Positions 22,276 to 34,116 of a DNA stretch of 64,000 nucleotides are shown here, one piece after another. The stretch is from Nematopogon swammerdamellus. Lineage: Eukaryota > Arthropoda > Insecta > Lepidoptera > Adelidae. The notes under the pieces were generated by a model that was not told the origin of the DNA, made no database searches, and saw only the letters and a program-made list of their open reading frames with translations. Positions within the stretch are counted from its first letter, which is position 1, and each line of letters starts with the position of its first letter. The stretch lies in the NCBI GenBank assembly GCA_946902875.1, contig OX336344.1, positions 23,333,791 through 23,397,790 of the forward strand. Reading direction: 5' to 3'. The position numbers and the translations under genes are program-made.

Positions 22276-22556
22276 TGCGAGTGATGATCATACAAGCACT
22301 ATCCGGTAGAATTTATCAAGTATCCTTTCAGTTAGGAATGCCGAATGGCCCAAGCAGTATACAGTACCAACAGCAAAATAATGCTAAACCCGATTGTGAT
22401 GGTCATACAAATACTATCCGGTAGAAATTATCAAAAATTTTTTCAGTTAGGAATGATCCAAGCAGTGTACACTGTACAGTACCAACAGCAAAATAATAAT
22501 AAAGCCGATGGTGATGATGATAAAAATACTAACCGGTAGAATTTATCAAGTATCAC

Positions 22557-23156
22557 TAATTCACAAACCATAAAGGTATCTTTGAAATTGCTATAAACCA
22601 GTGATTGGTATCGTATGACCCTAAAGCTATAAGGTAAATACAAACAAAAAAGCCGGGTGATTTGGCAGCAAGGATAGATTTGGTAGAGGATATTGTTCGT
22701 GGTAATATACATATTTATATTTAGAGATTTAGAGCTCAGCAAACCGGGCGCGTCGTTCCGGCAGGCGGGAATTTCGCAAATTTTAAAACATTAGCAGAAC
22801 ACTATTTAGTTTTATTCCCGGCCGGGGCCGCCGGGAGTAGCTCGGCAACTCTTTTACGATCGCTATAACGACATGGATGTAAACCGGAGATTTTGTGTTG
22901 ATTTATCGCCGATATTTATTTAGCAGGGTTCCTCGTCCGCGTCACTGTCGTGTTTACGGCTGGTGGTGCCGGGAAACCAGCGGTTTTCCTGTGTTTGTGT
23001 GTCAAGCTAGTTCGGGAAGCCGTCATGTGCTAGTCGTTCAATTCTGTAACTATATCTTAAATATCGACCCCATGTCAGCTGTATTCTTGAAGCTGATCGA
23101 TCACATATCACAAAATATGCATGTTATCTATACATATAACATGTTATATACATGTA
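22557..23156. other. No gene recognised
   Basis: GC-rich near 22740-22850; otherwise unassigned. Confidence 0.25.
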
Positions 23157-23440
23157 AGCAGAGTAATCGGTGTTGTGTTCCAAGAATACTCCGGTAAATT
23201 ACAGCACAACACCGACCACAACGATTAGCAAAGTATTAGGACAAGATAACTACCAAGCGGCAAGTAAGGCACGAAGATCCACCTGCTGCATGTCTCGGTG
23301 GAAGGACAGTGGCAAGGTGAGATGTGGCTAATCTGTCGTCCTTTAGAATGGCATCTCGTTAGTCGCCTTTTACGACACGCACGGGGAGAGATGCAGTGGC
23401 ATATTCTTTTTAAGAACCGACCCCACACCATACTTAGTAT
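23157..23440 (+). repeat. Repeat family C, long copy
   Basis: Begins GCAGAGTAATCGGTGTTGTG with a hairpin partner CACAACACCGA some 30 bases on. It then reads GCAAAGTATTAGGACAAGAT and ends GGGGAGAGATGCAGTGG. It is about 85% alike by eye to 39048-39335. No ORF; transposon class unknown. Confidence 0.75.
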
Positions 23441-23984
23441 ATCATTATAACATATGAATCGGTGCTATAAACAGTGCCCGCACTAATGACTCGGCAATGG
23501 CGTTAATTACACAGTGCACTGATGTGGTATTACGGCACAGTGAGACACTCATTGATACCGATTCGCCTCGGACATCCCACACACTGCATCTTGAACACGA
23601 GGACGCTGTGACATCTGCTGATTTTATATCGGCGGGCGGCGTTAACTGATCCGTTTCTTTGAAGTTTACAGCTCATAAAAAGGATAACATGTTGTGTGTG
23701 TCCTTGCGAAGCGCGTCCTCATACTTTTCTAATAAAATCTCAGTTATTAGAGGATGCATTAAAAATAAAATAAGAACGCGGTGAACTGAAACTAGGTTTG
23801 CGATGGCCACTTTATATTTAAGTGCATAGAATCGTGTTGTTTGAGTCATCCAATATTTTTTTAGAGATGGGGTACCCATGAAGGTTCTCTACACAGTTTT
23901 CTAGACTCCGATTTCTCTAGGCAGTCAAGTGAAGACAGTCAGACTATCAGACACAGCCAATATCATCATCAATACTAATAATAA
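23441..23984. other. No gene recognised
   Basis: Unassigned sequence. Confidence 0.25.
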
Positions 23985-24338
23985 ATCTGTACGGGATGGT
24001 CATGGAGTAAGTTACTTTGTTTTATGATGAGATATTGCGTTCGTAGGCACTATGGTATGATACTAAAACTAAATTGACAATTTTTAGAAATATTTTCTGT
24101 ATGTAGACATGTTCCTCCATAACTCTTAAACTGATCATCAGAATTTGATGAAACTTAGTACAAGCGTATTTAACTATACGCGACACATAATAGGCTAAAT
24201 ACAATTTAGTTCCGGTTACGCTCATATAAACCGAATTGTTCCGCGGGCCAAAATAAAGGTACGGTAGCAGGCTTACTTTCTTTCTTTTTAAATACGAATT
24301 TTACGCGAGCGAAACTGCGAGCAAAAGCTAGTAGTACC
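23985..24338 (+). repeat. Repeat family E (tail GCAAAAGCTAGT)
   Basis: Ends TTTTACGCGAGCGAAACTGC, then GAGCAAAAGCTAGTAGT. This is the hallmark 3' end of a common lepidopteran dispersed repeat. Other members or tails: 39355-39395, 40490-40860, and the short tail motifs at 57349-57470. The body has no long ORF. Confidence 0.55.
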
Positions 24339-24749
24339 ACATAAATATAGTATGGAACGTGAACATCTACACAAACATCGTATGCTGTTCCGTCTCCGGC
24401 GCCACCCCGGCCGTGTAGTTTCAAATATACATTTCTAAGAAAATCTCAGCATTTACTCTGAATTTATTTTCTACATACAGCTAATTAGTGAATTCCAGCG
24501 ATTACCCTCCGTTGCGTAACTGAGACACAAAACTATTGAAGCGTACAATGTAGAAACTTCGCCAGGCTTCCGACGCCAAGAGCCATCAATCTTGCCTTGC
24601 CTTTCGTTCCTGCTCCATTTCCATAGTGCGCCGTTCATGGATGGATTAGCATGATCTCAATACTCGCTGGGAGTGGCTGCGTGGGCGGCCGCACTCCCAC
24701 CAGCAGCCCTGCCCTCGCATCTAGTAACCACCAGTCGCTGTCACGACAT
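24339..24749. other. Unassigned spacer
   Basis: Nothing recognised. Confidence 0.25.
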
Positions 24750-25003
24750 CATTGTAGGTCCCTTCCTTCTTACCTTACTAGGGGGTAGGGTTTATCCCGC
24801 CCGGGTTGATACCACAACAGCACTGAATGAAACGTCGGTCGAAACTGCTATGTAAATAGTTCGTGTTTTCCGTCCAGTGCAGTGTAGCCGACATGAAATG
24901 AAGGCAAGCACTGGCATGGCACCTAGTTCACCCAGTGTTATGGTCTGACATCACGGTTGTTGTAGGTGATGTAGACAACCGTGCTAGTTTCCTTAAAAAA
25001 TCA
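24750..25003 (+). mobile_element. SINE family B, 5'-truncated copy
   Basis: Starts at the shared central domain (GTAGGTCCCTTCCTTCTTAC), then TGAATGAAACGTCGGTCGAA, GGCACCTAGTTCACCCAGTG and TGTAGGTGATGTAGACAACC, ending with CTAGTTTCC. The head is missing. Confidence 0.8.
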
Positions 25004-26389
25004 TTTAGTGCCCTTCCTTGCGTCCTCAGACGCATTTATGACAGTGTTCCATGAAATATCTTCAAAGCTGGAATCGATATCTGGAGACTTTTTATAAAGG
25101 TTCATCTGATATTCGTTTATCCTTGCAGAATGCAAGCGGTGGGGCATTCATTTGTCTGTGATATGATAAAGCAGTATTGCTGCAATATTGCTGCCATAAT
25201 GCAGTATTGTTGCATATCTACAGGCGTGGCACTATAGTCACTTCCAAAGGAAGGGTTGATCGTCTCAACAGCATATAGCACGGTGAGCTCAGCAGTTGCG
25301 TTGCGACTGCGACTAGCGGCAGCTTACGTAATGTAGCCCCCGTTCAGTAGACTAGCCCCGTCATTGTCGCCCGTCACGCGCGAACACAGAACAATCGGCG
25401 GTCCCGCCACCAGTCAGCGATGTGGTTACCAGTCCTACCACCCATTCATAACTGACACACTTCGATTCTCTACAAATAGCGACACCCACGCCCACGCCCA
25501 TGCCCAATGCATCGGCCACGCTCGCAGGCCTGCCAGGCCGTGACTACTGAACATTATGTGTGGCTGTGTTTTCGTTGACAAGCCTGTAAGTAATGGTCTC
25601 CTTAAAATAATCGGTTCCAAAGTTCCAACCATTTATTTTATAGAGTTTGTAGACACAGACGGCACACGCGAACGAGGTTTCGCCGAAGTGATCAAGAAAC
25701 TGAAGGCTTGGTAAAGTATCGAGCAAGTATTACTCATATTTAGGGCAGAATATGTCTCTGAAAGTTAATTGGGACTTGATTGAGCCTCTAGCCAGATTAG
25801 TTTCAGGAGTTGGGTTCTACTTGTAGCTCAAAGGGTTTAACATTGTTTCGACAATAAAACATTAGAACATTCTGCCAAAAAGCTTACGTGTTTACTTGGA
25901 TTCAGCTTAGGAGCTTAAACATCAACCCTTTGTCTCCCTTTGGCAAGGCATTTTCTCAGTGATGCAAAAGGTGTTATGTAAAATTTTGTATATAGACAGA
26001 TACTGGTAGCGGACACATGGTTTGATTTCCAATTCATGTGGTCGTCAATAAACACAATTCAATGGAAGGGACATTAGAAGTCTTGTGTAGTGCGCCGACG
26101 ACGGGGTCACGTTTAACAAGCTCTTAGGTAGGCCGTGCTGTGTGTGAGTAATCCTTCCAACTATATTTTTGTCAGGATTTTCGCGGTGTTGAATGCTGAT
26201 TGTTGGAATAAAGTCAGGGAGCTGATATAGTTAATAAAATAATTGTATGTGCGTGAGGATGAAAATCTGCTAAATATCGACTTGAAATTCATGTGGGCTA
26301 CGTCTACCTTGATCTTCGGCTTGTGTAGCCCTGGTCGATTATTATTATAGTTACAGTCTTATATTATTGATAGGTCTTAATAATCTAAG
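25004..26389. other. No gene recognised
   Basis: 25480-25510 contains a short CCCACGCCCACGCCC tract. Otherwise unassigned. Confidence 0.25.
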
Positions 26390-26456
26390 GTTACAGTCAA
26401 AGAGTTTGTATTACGTCGCTGGCGCAGCGACGTAATACAAACTCTTTGGTTACAGT
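26390..26456. mobile_element. 51-bp palindromic hAT-like mini-MITE with 8-bp duplication
   Basis: GTTACAGT (26390-26397) and GTTACAGT (26449-26456) flank a 51-bp insert. The insert is a perfect palindrome with 24-base arms (CAAAGAGTTTGTATTACG and on) around GCG. The termini CAAAGAG...CTCTTTG resemble the CACAGAG...CTCTGTG of the 4046-4094 insert. Confidence 0.85.
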
Positions 26457-26803
26457 ATTGAAAATGAAATGACAAACCAGCGCAGCGTTTTGAATGGCAG
26501 CTCGGTTGACAATGACATACCTGGAAATAAAAATAAAAGATCTTAGCCTTAGTAAATAAAAGATAATTTTACAAGAATTACAAAAACTGTTTTAACAACT
26601 ACGATGAAACTTGGGTATTATCATTGCCACAGTTCTAAAAGACTGACAAGGTGGCCTTTACTTAGTATCAATAATACCCAATATTCGACTACTGACTGCC
26701 ACGGACTTGTTCAGAGCCTTTTGAATACACGGGGTTATCAATACTTAGGCTGAAAAAGTCGTGTACAAGTCTAATAAAAGCGTCTCGTCTTAGTTGTATT
26801 TAA

Positions 26804-26890
26804 AAAGATCAGTAGAAAATGCTGTAGTCGGGCTATCTGTCTATTCAAATCCAACTACTCGCCCGACTACAGCATATTCTACTGATCTTT
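26804..26890. repeat. Foldback with 30-bp arms
   Basis: The arm starting AAAGATCAGTAGAA is mirrored at 26861-26890 with one mismatch, around a 27-base loop. No flanking duplication was found. Confidence 0.85.
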
Positions 26891-26964
26891 CTTGTTTCCT
26901 AATTTTGTATTTTTTAAGTCGCCTTTTCGAGCTTTTGAAAATGATACCCTACTCGATGGGATTT

Positions 26965-27000
26965 GACAAGATGGCGCCTTACGGCCGCCATTTTGAATTT
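26965..27000 (+). promoter_or_regulatory. Possible YY1/Pho-type motif pair
   Basis: AAGATGGCGCC and GGCCGCCATTTTGAA lie 7-8 bases apart on opposite strands. The second is the same motif found in every unit of the 43.8-46.9 kb array. Sequence match to the YY1/Pho consensus only. Confidence 0.25.
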
Positions 27001-27121
27001 TCACATGTTTATAGCCTATATCACTTCCACAATTAAGATGAATCTAACGACACCTCATATGTTAAAATCCATCAAGTTGTTTAGGCTACAGCGCGTGCCA
27101 TAGAAATAGACATACATACAC

Positions 27122-27325
27122 TATAGTCTGTTCCAAATAAACCTGGATAAGAAGTCATTGACCTTTGAGTGCTAGCTCACTTGCACAAACGTGAAACGCT
27201 AAGCGCCGTCTCTCTCCTGCGCCGCCGGTGTCGTGGCACAAGAGAGAGACGGCGCTTAGCGTTTCACGTTTGTGCAACTCAAAGGTCAATGACTTTTTAT
27301 CCAGGCTTATTTGGAACAGACCATA
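27122..27325. mobile_element. 200-bp foldback MITE with ~85-bp arms and TA duplication
   Basis: Between TA dinucleotides, the left arm starts TAGTCTGTTCCAAATAA and the right arm is its reverse complement with few changes, through GTCATTGACCTTTGAGT and CGTGAAACGCTAAGCGCCG. The left arm alone carries an extra 11 bases (GCTAGCTCACT). The loop is about 25 bases. Confidence 0.85.
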
Positions 27326-28015
27326 GAAAAACATTACTCTCCTTTGTTCTTCGCGCAGTCGGGTAAATGTCGTAATGCGTCGTGTTTGAGAGGTAAAATT
27401 GAAATGTCTTGGAGGCGGTAATCAGTAATTAATTAATCTCCGTCGCGTCTACGACTCGGCCCTACATTCTAGTCATTCTCACTGGCTACCTCACTCTCAT
27501 CTCATTTCATTATGTATATTTATACAAGACAACATTGATTTAGGTGCCAACACCTTGCGGTTTATCTCCATCTAAATCGACTAGTGTGAAGTTGCCGCTG
27601 ACTATGTTTCTCCACGCAAAGCGGACTGCATACTAAATCTGTACACGCATTAGTATTCACTGCAGACGACAGTTAGATGAGCGATGTGTCCTACTCCTAC
27701 CTAACAACGGCGTTGACTTGAGCTCTGACGCGTCACTATTCGATTTCTAATCCAACGCGTCCGAAATTCGAACAAGACCGCTGAAATATAATTGTTAAAT
27801 GTATTGCAGAAGTCTGTGCCGCAGCATCAAAGACAAATCAGGGAAGATCCGCTTCCCTAAATTGGTATTTTGAGGTTAACTTCCCCGATTGGGTGCCGCT
27901 ATCAGCGTCGTAGCGTCAGGTATTAGGTGCGTAGAGTACTGTGTCGGTGCCCACTATACAACGTTCACGTCAGGTCAATGTCTTATCGGAGAGCGAAATA
28001 TTTAATTAATTGCAT
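27326..28015. other. No gene recognised
   Basis: Unassigned sequence. Confidence 0.25.
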
Positions 28016-28690
28016 ACATACACATATTGTGTCACGCCTGTTTCCCAGTGGGTTAGGCAGAGACAACGAATCTTCACGTTCCACGATCCTGACTCCTGAC
28101 ACACCTCTGCCGCCTTTTTCTGCCGTGGACATACTTTGGATGCTCATAATAGTGTGCAACACACCAATCACGTGATTGCCGGTTTTCATCTCGTTTCCAC
28201 ATCTCCTTTTCCATCGCGTGAACATATTCCCTAGATATACGAATTCGTTCCAACCTCTCACCCTCTCATCTGTCTGGGGATGAGAGGTTGGAACATTGGA
28301 CCACCATCGGAACATCATCCATTCAGACACTATTTCATTCCTTTCCACTACCATTACTTTCATATTGTTTACACTCACTTGAATTCCCTTCCTTTTAAAT
28401 GCTACTTCTCTTCCCTTTTATTTCTTTCACTTTCATTTTAGCTTTACTATACTTTTGCTTTCGTATTCATACTTCATTATTGGCTCCGTTCACTTTCTTG
28501 TCAACCTTACCGCTAAGAGATCGAGCCATATTTTTTTCTTCTCATCATTTATTGCATCGTCATTTCACCAAGACTTCTTGGATTTGCTTCCATTCTTTCT
28601 CTTTGCGACGCCACATATCTCAGTAGCTGTCTCTATGATTCCACTTTTAATTTTCTCCTATTCCCTTTGGATTGCTGGTATATAGGTAAT
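28016..28690 (-). pseudogene. LINE remnant: linker, reverse-transcriptase fragment and 3' tail
   Basis: Read on the minus strand. 28690-28400 translates, with frame changes, to a lysine/tryptophan-rich pre-polymerase linker (SWWNDD, KKKIWLDLLAVR, KVKEIKGK). 28378-28180 gives NNMKVMVVERNE and EFVYLGNMFTR, the thumb-adjacent segment that follows the polymerase core. 28095-28016 carries a 3'-tail phrase (GGTTAGGCAGAGACAAC read on the plus strand) that recurs inverted at 52775-52880. The polymerase core between the first two parts is deleted. A 14-bp hairpin (GTTCCAACCTCTCA) lies at 28248-28294. Confidence 0.65.
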
Positions 28691-29110
28691 TTAAGTAAAT
28701 ATGCCCATAAATATTGTGCTGGAGCTATTGGGTTTTATTCTTCAAAGTCAAGAAGCACTCCAGGCTCAAGTTGCAATATAATAAAAACTACTTATCTAAA
28801 TAGATGTTTAATTTAGATTTCTGTAGGACGGTGCAAGTGTAGTACAAGCTGTGCGGCCGCCGCCGCGTCGCCGCCGGTTCGGTGCGCATGCCAGAAAACA
28901 AAACTCGCACTCGCATCCATCCCAGCAGAATTAGGTCGGAGCGAGCGTAGATCTCGGACTGCAGTCTTCTCTCTGAACACGCTTGTTTACGCTTCTCAGA
29001 AAGTAGTAAACGGCGTGAACATTCGACAGAAACGAGTGTCGTTGCGGATCTCTTGGCGCGCAGGCTAATGTGAAGCGCTCGTTACTGAAGTTCCAAATAG
29101 AAGCTATCCG
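28691..29110. other. Unassigned; GC-rich patch
   Basis: 28850-28890 is GC-rich (GCGGCCGCCGCCGCG). No exon was recognised. Confidence 0.25.
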
Positions 29111-31371
29111 CTTGCGGAACGCTCATTCCCGAAAAGCAAAGTGACGAAATAATTGACGAAATTGGTCCCAAATGCTTTCGTGACTTATATTGATTTGACA
29201 GTGTGTCTCAACAACCAGTAGACCTCTGAAAGAAGACCATTTCAGATCTAAAACCAAGCTACTTTGATGCGATGAATGAAGTTCAGAAATGACATTGTGA
29301 CGTTAGTTAAGCTTGAGAGTTAGTTGTTGTAAGTTGAAAAATTCACAGATAACAGAACGTTTGCGACATTCTTGAAATGCTGGAGAAGCAGGAGATAGTT
29401 GGAAGTGTTGGTGACGAAACGTATACAAATGACGATACTAGTGTCAACGGGGAAACAACTGAAGAATAAGCTTGTAAAAGAAAAAAGAATGCTGTAAGCG
29501 CATAGTGTGATGTCCACGTTGAATGTTTCAAATGGCCAAAACAAAACACGGACGGAGAGAGTTAGAAAGATGAGCGTTGGAAAGGCTCCAGCAACATGTT
29601 AAGATGACACATAGATGTCATCATCAGAGTCACAGCGGTAGAATTGCAGGTAGATACGGATGTGTAGCTACGCACAACTGACTGATTATAGTATAATCGG
29701 AACTCCATTCAAGACACACTATGAGTATTTATTTCTTTATTTGACCCCTAGGTACACTGTACACTTGAATTCGTCACATTAAAAATCAGGAAAGGATGGT
29801 AGGAGTCTGCCCATGACAAGGTACACATTTTCTAAAGTGTCTTTTAAGTAGAATTTAAATTCAAATTTTATCATCTAGTGTCACAAAAATAAAACGATAA
29901 AATCTCAGTAAAACGATAAAAAAATATAATTTGGCAGTTAAATAAGTGAAAAAAAAATTCAATAATTGTTTTTTTAATAAATACCTAAAATAAATTTAAC
30001 ATTATTGTATCTTTTTTAACGATAAAAGGAAATACTAAAATCCTAAAATATGAAATATCACAGATAGTAGGTACCGAGAAAAAGATTATCAGAATTGTCA
30101 AACTATAAAAATATGTCAAATAAAAATTATTTAAAACAGATAATAATATTTAGGTTTTACGATATCGCGATGCATCTCACAAACACCAGTCTTAATTATT
30201 TAGGTTCTAAGTTTTAATGTTCTAGTTATAGTTTTTTAAAAGTTATAGTTATCATCACTAAGTTCTTTTTAAAATTAATCCCTTAATTAATTAAAACTAA
30301 TTAATTAAGGGAAGTGTCAAGAAGAAATTCAGTGTATTCAGAAACAGAAGAAGCCCATTCCCATAACAAAATAAAATACACCAATTTATAGGAGAGCAAC
30401 AATTAATTTCGACTTGTTCCGTCAATGTGTGGACGCGACTGTTGGCAGCCCGACTGAGGACACGCGCGTTGTATTCGGAAACTTCGTATTTTGTATCATT
30501 CGAATAATTGCTCTGTTTGTTTTCTCACACCGAACCACCGAGACCGAGCTGAGACGAATTATTACGGACATCAACCTGAATCCCGCCCCCACAGTGCCGA
30601 GTGCCGAGTGCGTCCCGTCTCTCCGCGTGTATGTCGATTGTCGACCGACACAGACAATTTATGTACCCAGCATGGAGCCATTTATTGCTACTTTAACTCG
30701 TTTTACGGGAATACTTTTGCTCTAGTACTGGGAGCATGATTTAATTCAGATTTTTGTTGATTCCGCGCGGGAAGTCATTCCGCGAGAGGAGTAGCGTTAC
30801 GTACGTACGAACGAGTACGAAGTGCTTGCGGCTTTTAAAACGCTCACCATTCCTTAAGACGAGACGGAAGTTAATTTTCTCCATACAAAATCGTCTTTCG
30901 GAATTTATGTTTTTACCCCTCTAAACCTTATCAGACTTTTACAATTCTTCGTCTTGACGATATGTCTCGACTAATGAATGATTCATTGAATAGCACGAGC
31001 GTTACACTACGCACAGTTCGCATCTGGTGTAGAAACCATAATTCCGCGTATGCACGAAGACGTGTTTACGAAAAACCGTCCGCATCTTCGATACACGGGC
31101 GACGCGACGCGGACGCATCAATGTTTCATTTATTGATATTTATACTTTTTCCTCTTTCACTGTGTTACAGGTCGCGCAGCGGATGTTAAAGTTTGACAAC
31201 ATGCCCGCGCGCATGTCTGCGCTAGGAAACGCACGCGACGCTTCCGTCCGCAGCTCACCTTACCACCAATCGGACCTAAAATCGCCTACTGCGCAGTGAC
31301 GTCACAGCCTTTTAGATCCCCTGCGCGAACTGTACCTTTGCTGATATTGGTATCTGCACTTTTATTATGTG
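29111..31371. other. AT-rich stretch, no gene recognised
   Basis: 29880-30020 repeats AACGATAAAA three times. A palindrome, TCCCTTAATTAATTA/TAATTAATTAAGGGA, lies at 30279-30312. A 103-codon frame at 30414-30725 lacks any motif. Confidence 0.35.
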
Positions 31372-31585
31372 TGCGTGTGGCTGAGTCAGAAGGGTCAAAG
31401 CACACGCTCCGACAAGCCAATGGTGCCGTACCGTGACTTCCCCCTTTGGATTCCAGGATATACTGGACTAGAGAACACTGCTGGGGATGCTGTGGGGTCA
31501 TCTTACATCCAGTACGGTGGTGGTATGAAGTACCAACCCAGTCGGCTACAATTTGAGTCTACCTCCTAGTAAGGGACAAGGGAAA
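31372..31585 (-). mobile_element. SINE family A copy
   Basis: The plus strand reads GGCTGAGTCAGAAGGGTCAA, then ATACTGGACTAGAGAACAC, CAGTACGGTGGTGG and CCTCCTAGTAAGGGACAAGG, the family-A order in reverse complement. A few bases (GGTATGAAG) are inserted. Confidence 0.75.
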
Positions 31586-32557
31586 GTTCAACGCAATATT
31601 AATTTGTCTTGCCTGAGGTTCTATACTTCTCAGTCACGAATCCATTCATTGTGCGCTTATACCCTATTTAATTTAACACCATTGCTGAACAATTTGTCGT
31701 ATATAATTTGACAAAGAAATACACTTGGAACAGTAATCACTAATCAAAATCATAGATCACAACCATTCGCAGCGTGAATAGTAAATATCGTGAAGTTTTC
31801 TCGTTTCCAATTGGTCGTCGACATATCGCACTTCTCCCAAACTGTTGCGGCGCGAGAGTCGGAGAGTGTTCCCTCCGATCTCGACAGGCCATCTCTAAGT
31901 AGTGGTTGACCGGCGCCGATCGCGCCGTGAATAATTAGGAGAGCAGCCAAATAGTCTGCATCGCGCAGCAGACTCGTTGTCACCCGGACACCGCACTAAA
32001 TACTCGTCACTCTTATCCCACTGACAACTACATACGCTAGACCGCGTCTTAAATCTAACGCAAGCGATGACAACGGGCGCGAACGAACGAGCTTGGCCAC
32101 TGAAAATAACGGAAATTATTGAAGAAATACCGACGTCTGAGATTATACAAAATATGTTAAAAAATCAACAAGCAAGTGCATCGCTGATGGATCTAACAGA
32201 GCAAGTAAAGCGTCGGCAATCAAGTAAGGAATTTACGGGACAAGGGGCCCTAAAGCCATATTTAAATGTGCAAAATCATTAGATACACCAATTACCTCGT
32301 AACAATGATTACTGAACTCACAGTATTTACAATAATTATACCGAATTATAATGCAATCTAGCTGAGTCGGATGGAGGTGCACAATCGATGCGTTTATCCG
32401 TAATCAGATGAAGCAAGAATCCCGTAATGGCATCACAAATGTCATGAAACGACTCAGCGCCATGTAAATGTGCATCAATTAAAGAAGCTCAAGTAGTGTG
32501 TTTAGACATCATTTAGTTACTGTGACTGCGCGAAGCGACTAGCGAGCGGTGGGTAAC
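31586..32557. other. Left flank of the 3.9-kb element
   Basis: Holds the 71-codon ORF at 32067-32282, listed separately. Nothing else was recognised. Confidence 0.25.
32067..32282 (+). CDS. Hypothetical 71-codon ORF, unrecognised
   Basis: Hydrophilic, with a coding-like composition (ITEIIEEIPTSEIIQNML; LTEQVKRRQSSKEFTG) and predicted helical stretches. No family was recognised. It could be an exon remnant or a small nested gene. There is no splice site pair I would defend. Confidence 0.18.
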   Translation: MTTGANERAWPLKITEIIEEIPTSEIIQNMLKNQQASASLMDLTEQVKRRQSSKEFTGQGALKPYLNVQNH

Positions 32558-32565
32558 CGCCGCCG

Positions 32566-34068
32566 CACTATGGATCGAGAAACGGCCTCCATAGTATTAG
32601 GAGATTTTTTTCGCAAACTTGATTTTTTTTTTAAAACTGTTTTTGTTATATTTAGGGTTACATAAGATAATACCAAATATATAGTTGTAGTGATATCAGT
32701 CAAGTAGATATTTTATTAAAAATACTTGAAGTTTTCAGTTGTATGGGACGGAGAATATTTAGTCGATTTTTTCAAAAGTCTTTCGAGGTGTCGCAGATCT
32801 TTTAATACATCATGAAGTAGACCACGAGTGTAATAAGACCACATAAAAACTGTAACCCAATTCGACCCGGTATAGAAAATATCTAAGTCCGAATTTATAA
32901 ATTTTCGTCTATTTTCTTTATACATTATTCATGGTTTAACTTTACAGTGAATTACATTTTCTTATGTTTTGTGATTGCCAAATGTGTAAGTTATACTAAT
33001 TGGTACATTATGTAACAACTATACCTACCACTGTGGTCGAAAATACCCTCCAATATTTGTAGCGTTTTAAATGTTTATTTGTTATTCATAATTGATTTGA
33101 GGACATATTAAATAAACAAATATGTGAAGACGCGTAGCTTGACAGTACGTATGTATGTTAGGTTCAAATATATAAAGTATATATGTATATTTTTTATATT
33201 TTAAAATTTGCAATGTATGGGACGGAGAACATTATATTTATTTTGCCGGACTACAAAGATGTGTCAAACTCTTATTAGCAAGGTTGTGTAGCACAACATA
33301 AAAATAAACACATTCCGTAAAAAAAAATTTAGAAAGGTGCAGCCTTCCGAGTATCGACAGGTCAAAGTATAGCATTTTTTACCTTTTTTCTTTAACAGTA
33401 ATTTTTGGTTACATTATGATTGTACAATTATTAAGCAGGTATGCAAATATGTGAGGCATATAATTCTACATGAGATATGTACACACCATTCCGATTAACA
33501 GTGTAAAAAATAGCAATATTTTTATTTAATAAAACTGAAAACATTATAGTACATTATTCGAAACTGTTAAGAACTAACAAAGTCTTAACAGTAACGTGAT
33601 GTTGAACGTGACGGAAAAGAGGCTGTACAAAAAAAAAATTGTGAACGCACTTTCTCAAGATGTTAAAAAAATTTCTATTCAAAATTATTCACCAAAATTA
33701 ATTTTATAAAAAAATTGTTTTATATAAAATTTGAGCCGGTATAGAAAATATGTAAGTCCGAATTTGTACATTTTTGTTTTCTTCCTTTAAATATAATTTA
33801 CAGTTTTAGAATAGAACATAAATACAAGACTTTGCAGCTCATTCATTATGACGACGCATTAGATACTAATTACCATTCGGTAAGACGATAACATTCCCAC
33901 ATCCCTGTTTGTGAAACCCCACTATATTGGTAAAAACCGGTTTAGTACATCAGGTGGTGTCCTTTGGTCACGAATTTCAGTTTAGTATGTTCAACGCGCG
34001 TAAGGGTCGGATCTCTCCTTTCGAAACGAGTTATCGCTGTTTTCAAATACTTTCCTTCCTGCATTATT
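32566..34068 (+). repeat. Left TIR of the 3.9-kb element
   Basis: Mirrors 34895-36463. The outermost 27 bases contain CTATGG...CCATAG, a small terminal hairpin. An open frame of 69 codons on the minus strand (32716-32925) exists in both arms only because the arms are copies. Confidence 0.9.
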
Positions 34069-34116
34069 ACTTGAAAACTAGGTACATTTTCGGTTGGAAC
34101 TCTAACATTTTACAAA

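Larger units (their letters stand above)
21615..22556 (+). repeat. ~100-bp tandem array interrupted by a LINE
   Basis: Units contain TATCCTTTCAGTTAG, AAGCAGTGTACAGTACCAAC and AGCAAAATAAT, and recur near 21669, 22311 and 22401 with partial units at both ends. The second unit is broken by the LINE at 21770-22275. Confidence 0.75.

Noticed and set aside
30414..30739. Overlapping 103- and 82-codon ORFs
   Set aside because: Two overlapping frames with no motif, neighbour or duplicate; likely chance.
32716..32925. 69-codon ORF on the minus strand, mirrored by 36104-36313 with two residue changes
   Set aside because: The two frames agree because they lie in the two arms of one inverted repeat. This is not independent evidence of coding, and no family is recognised.
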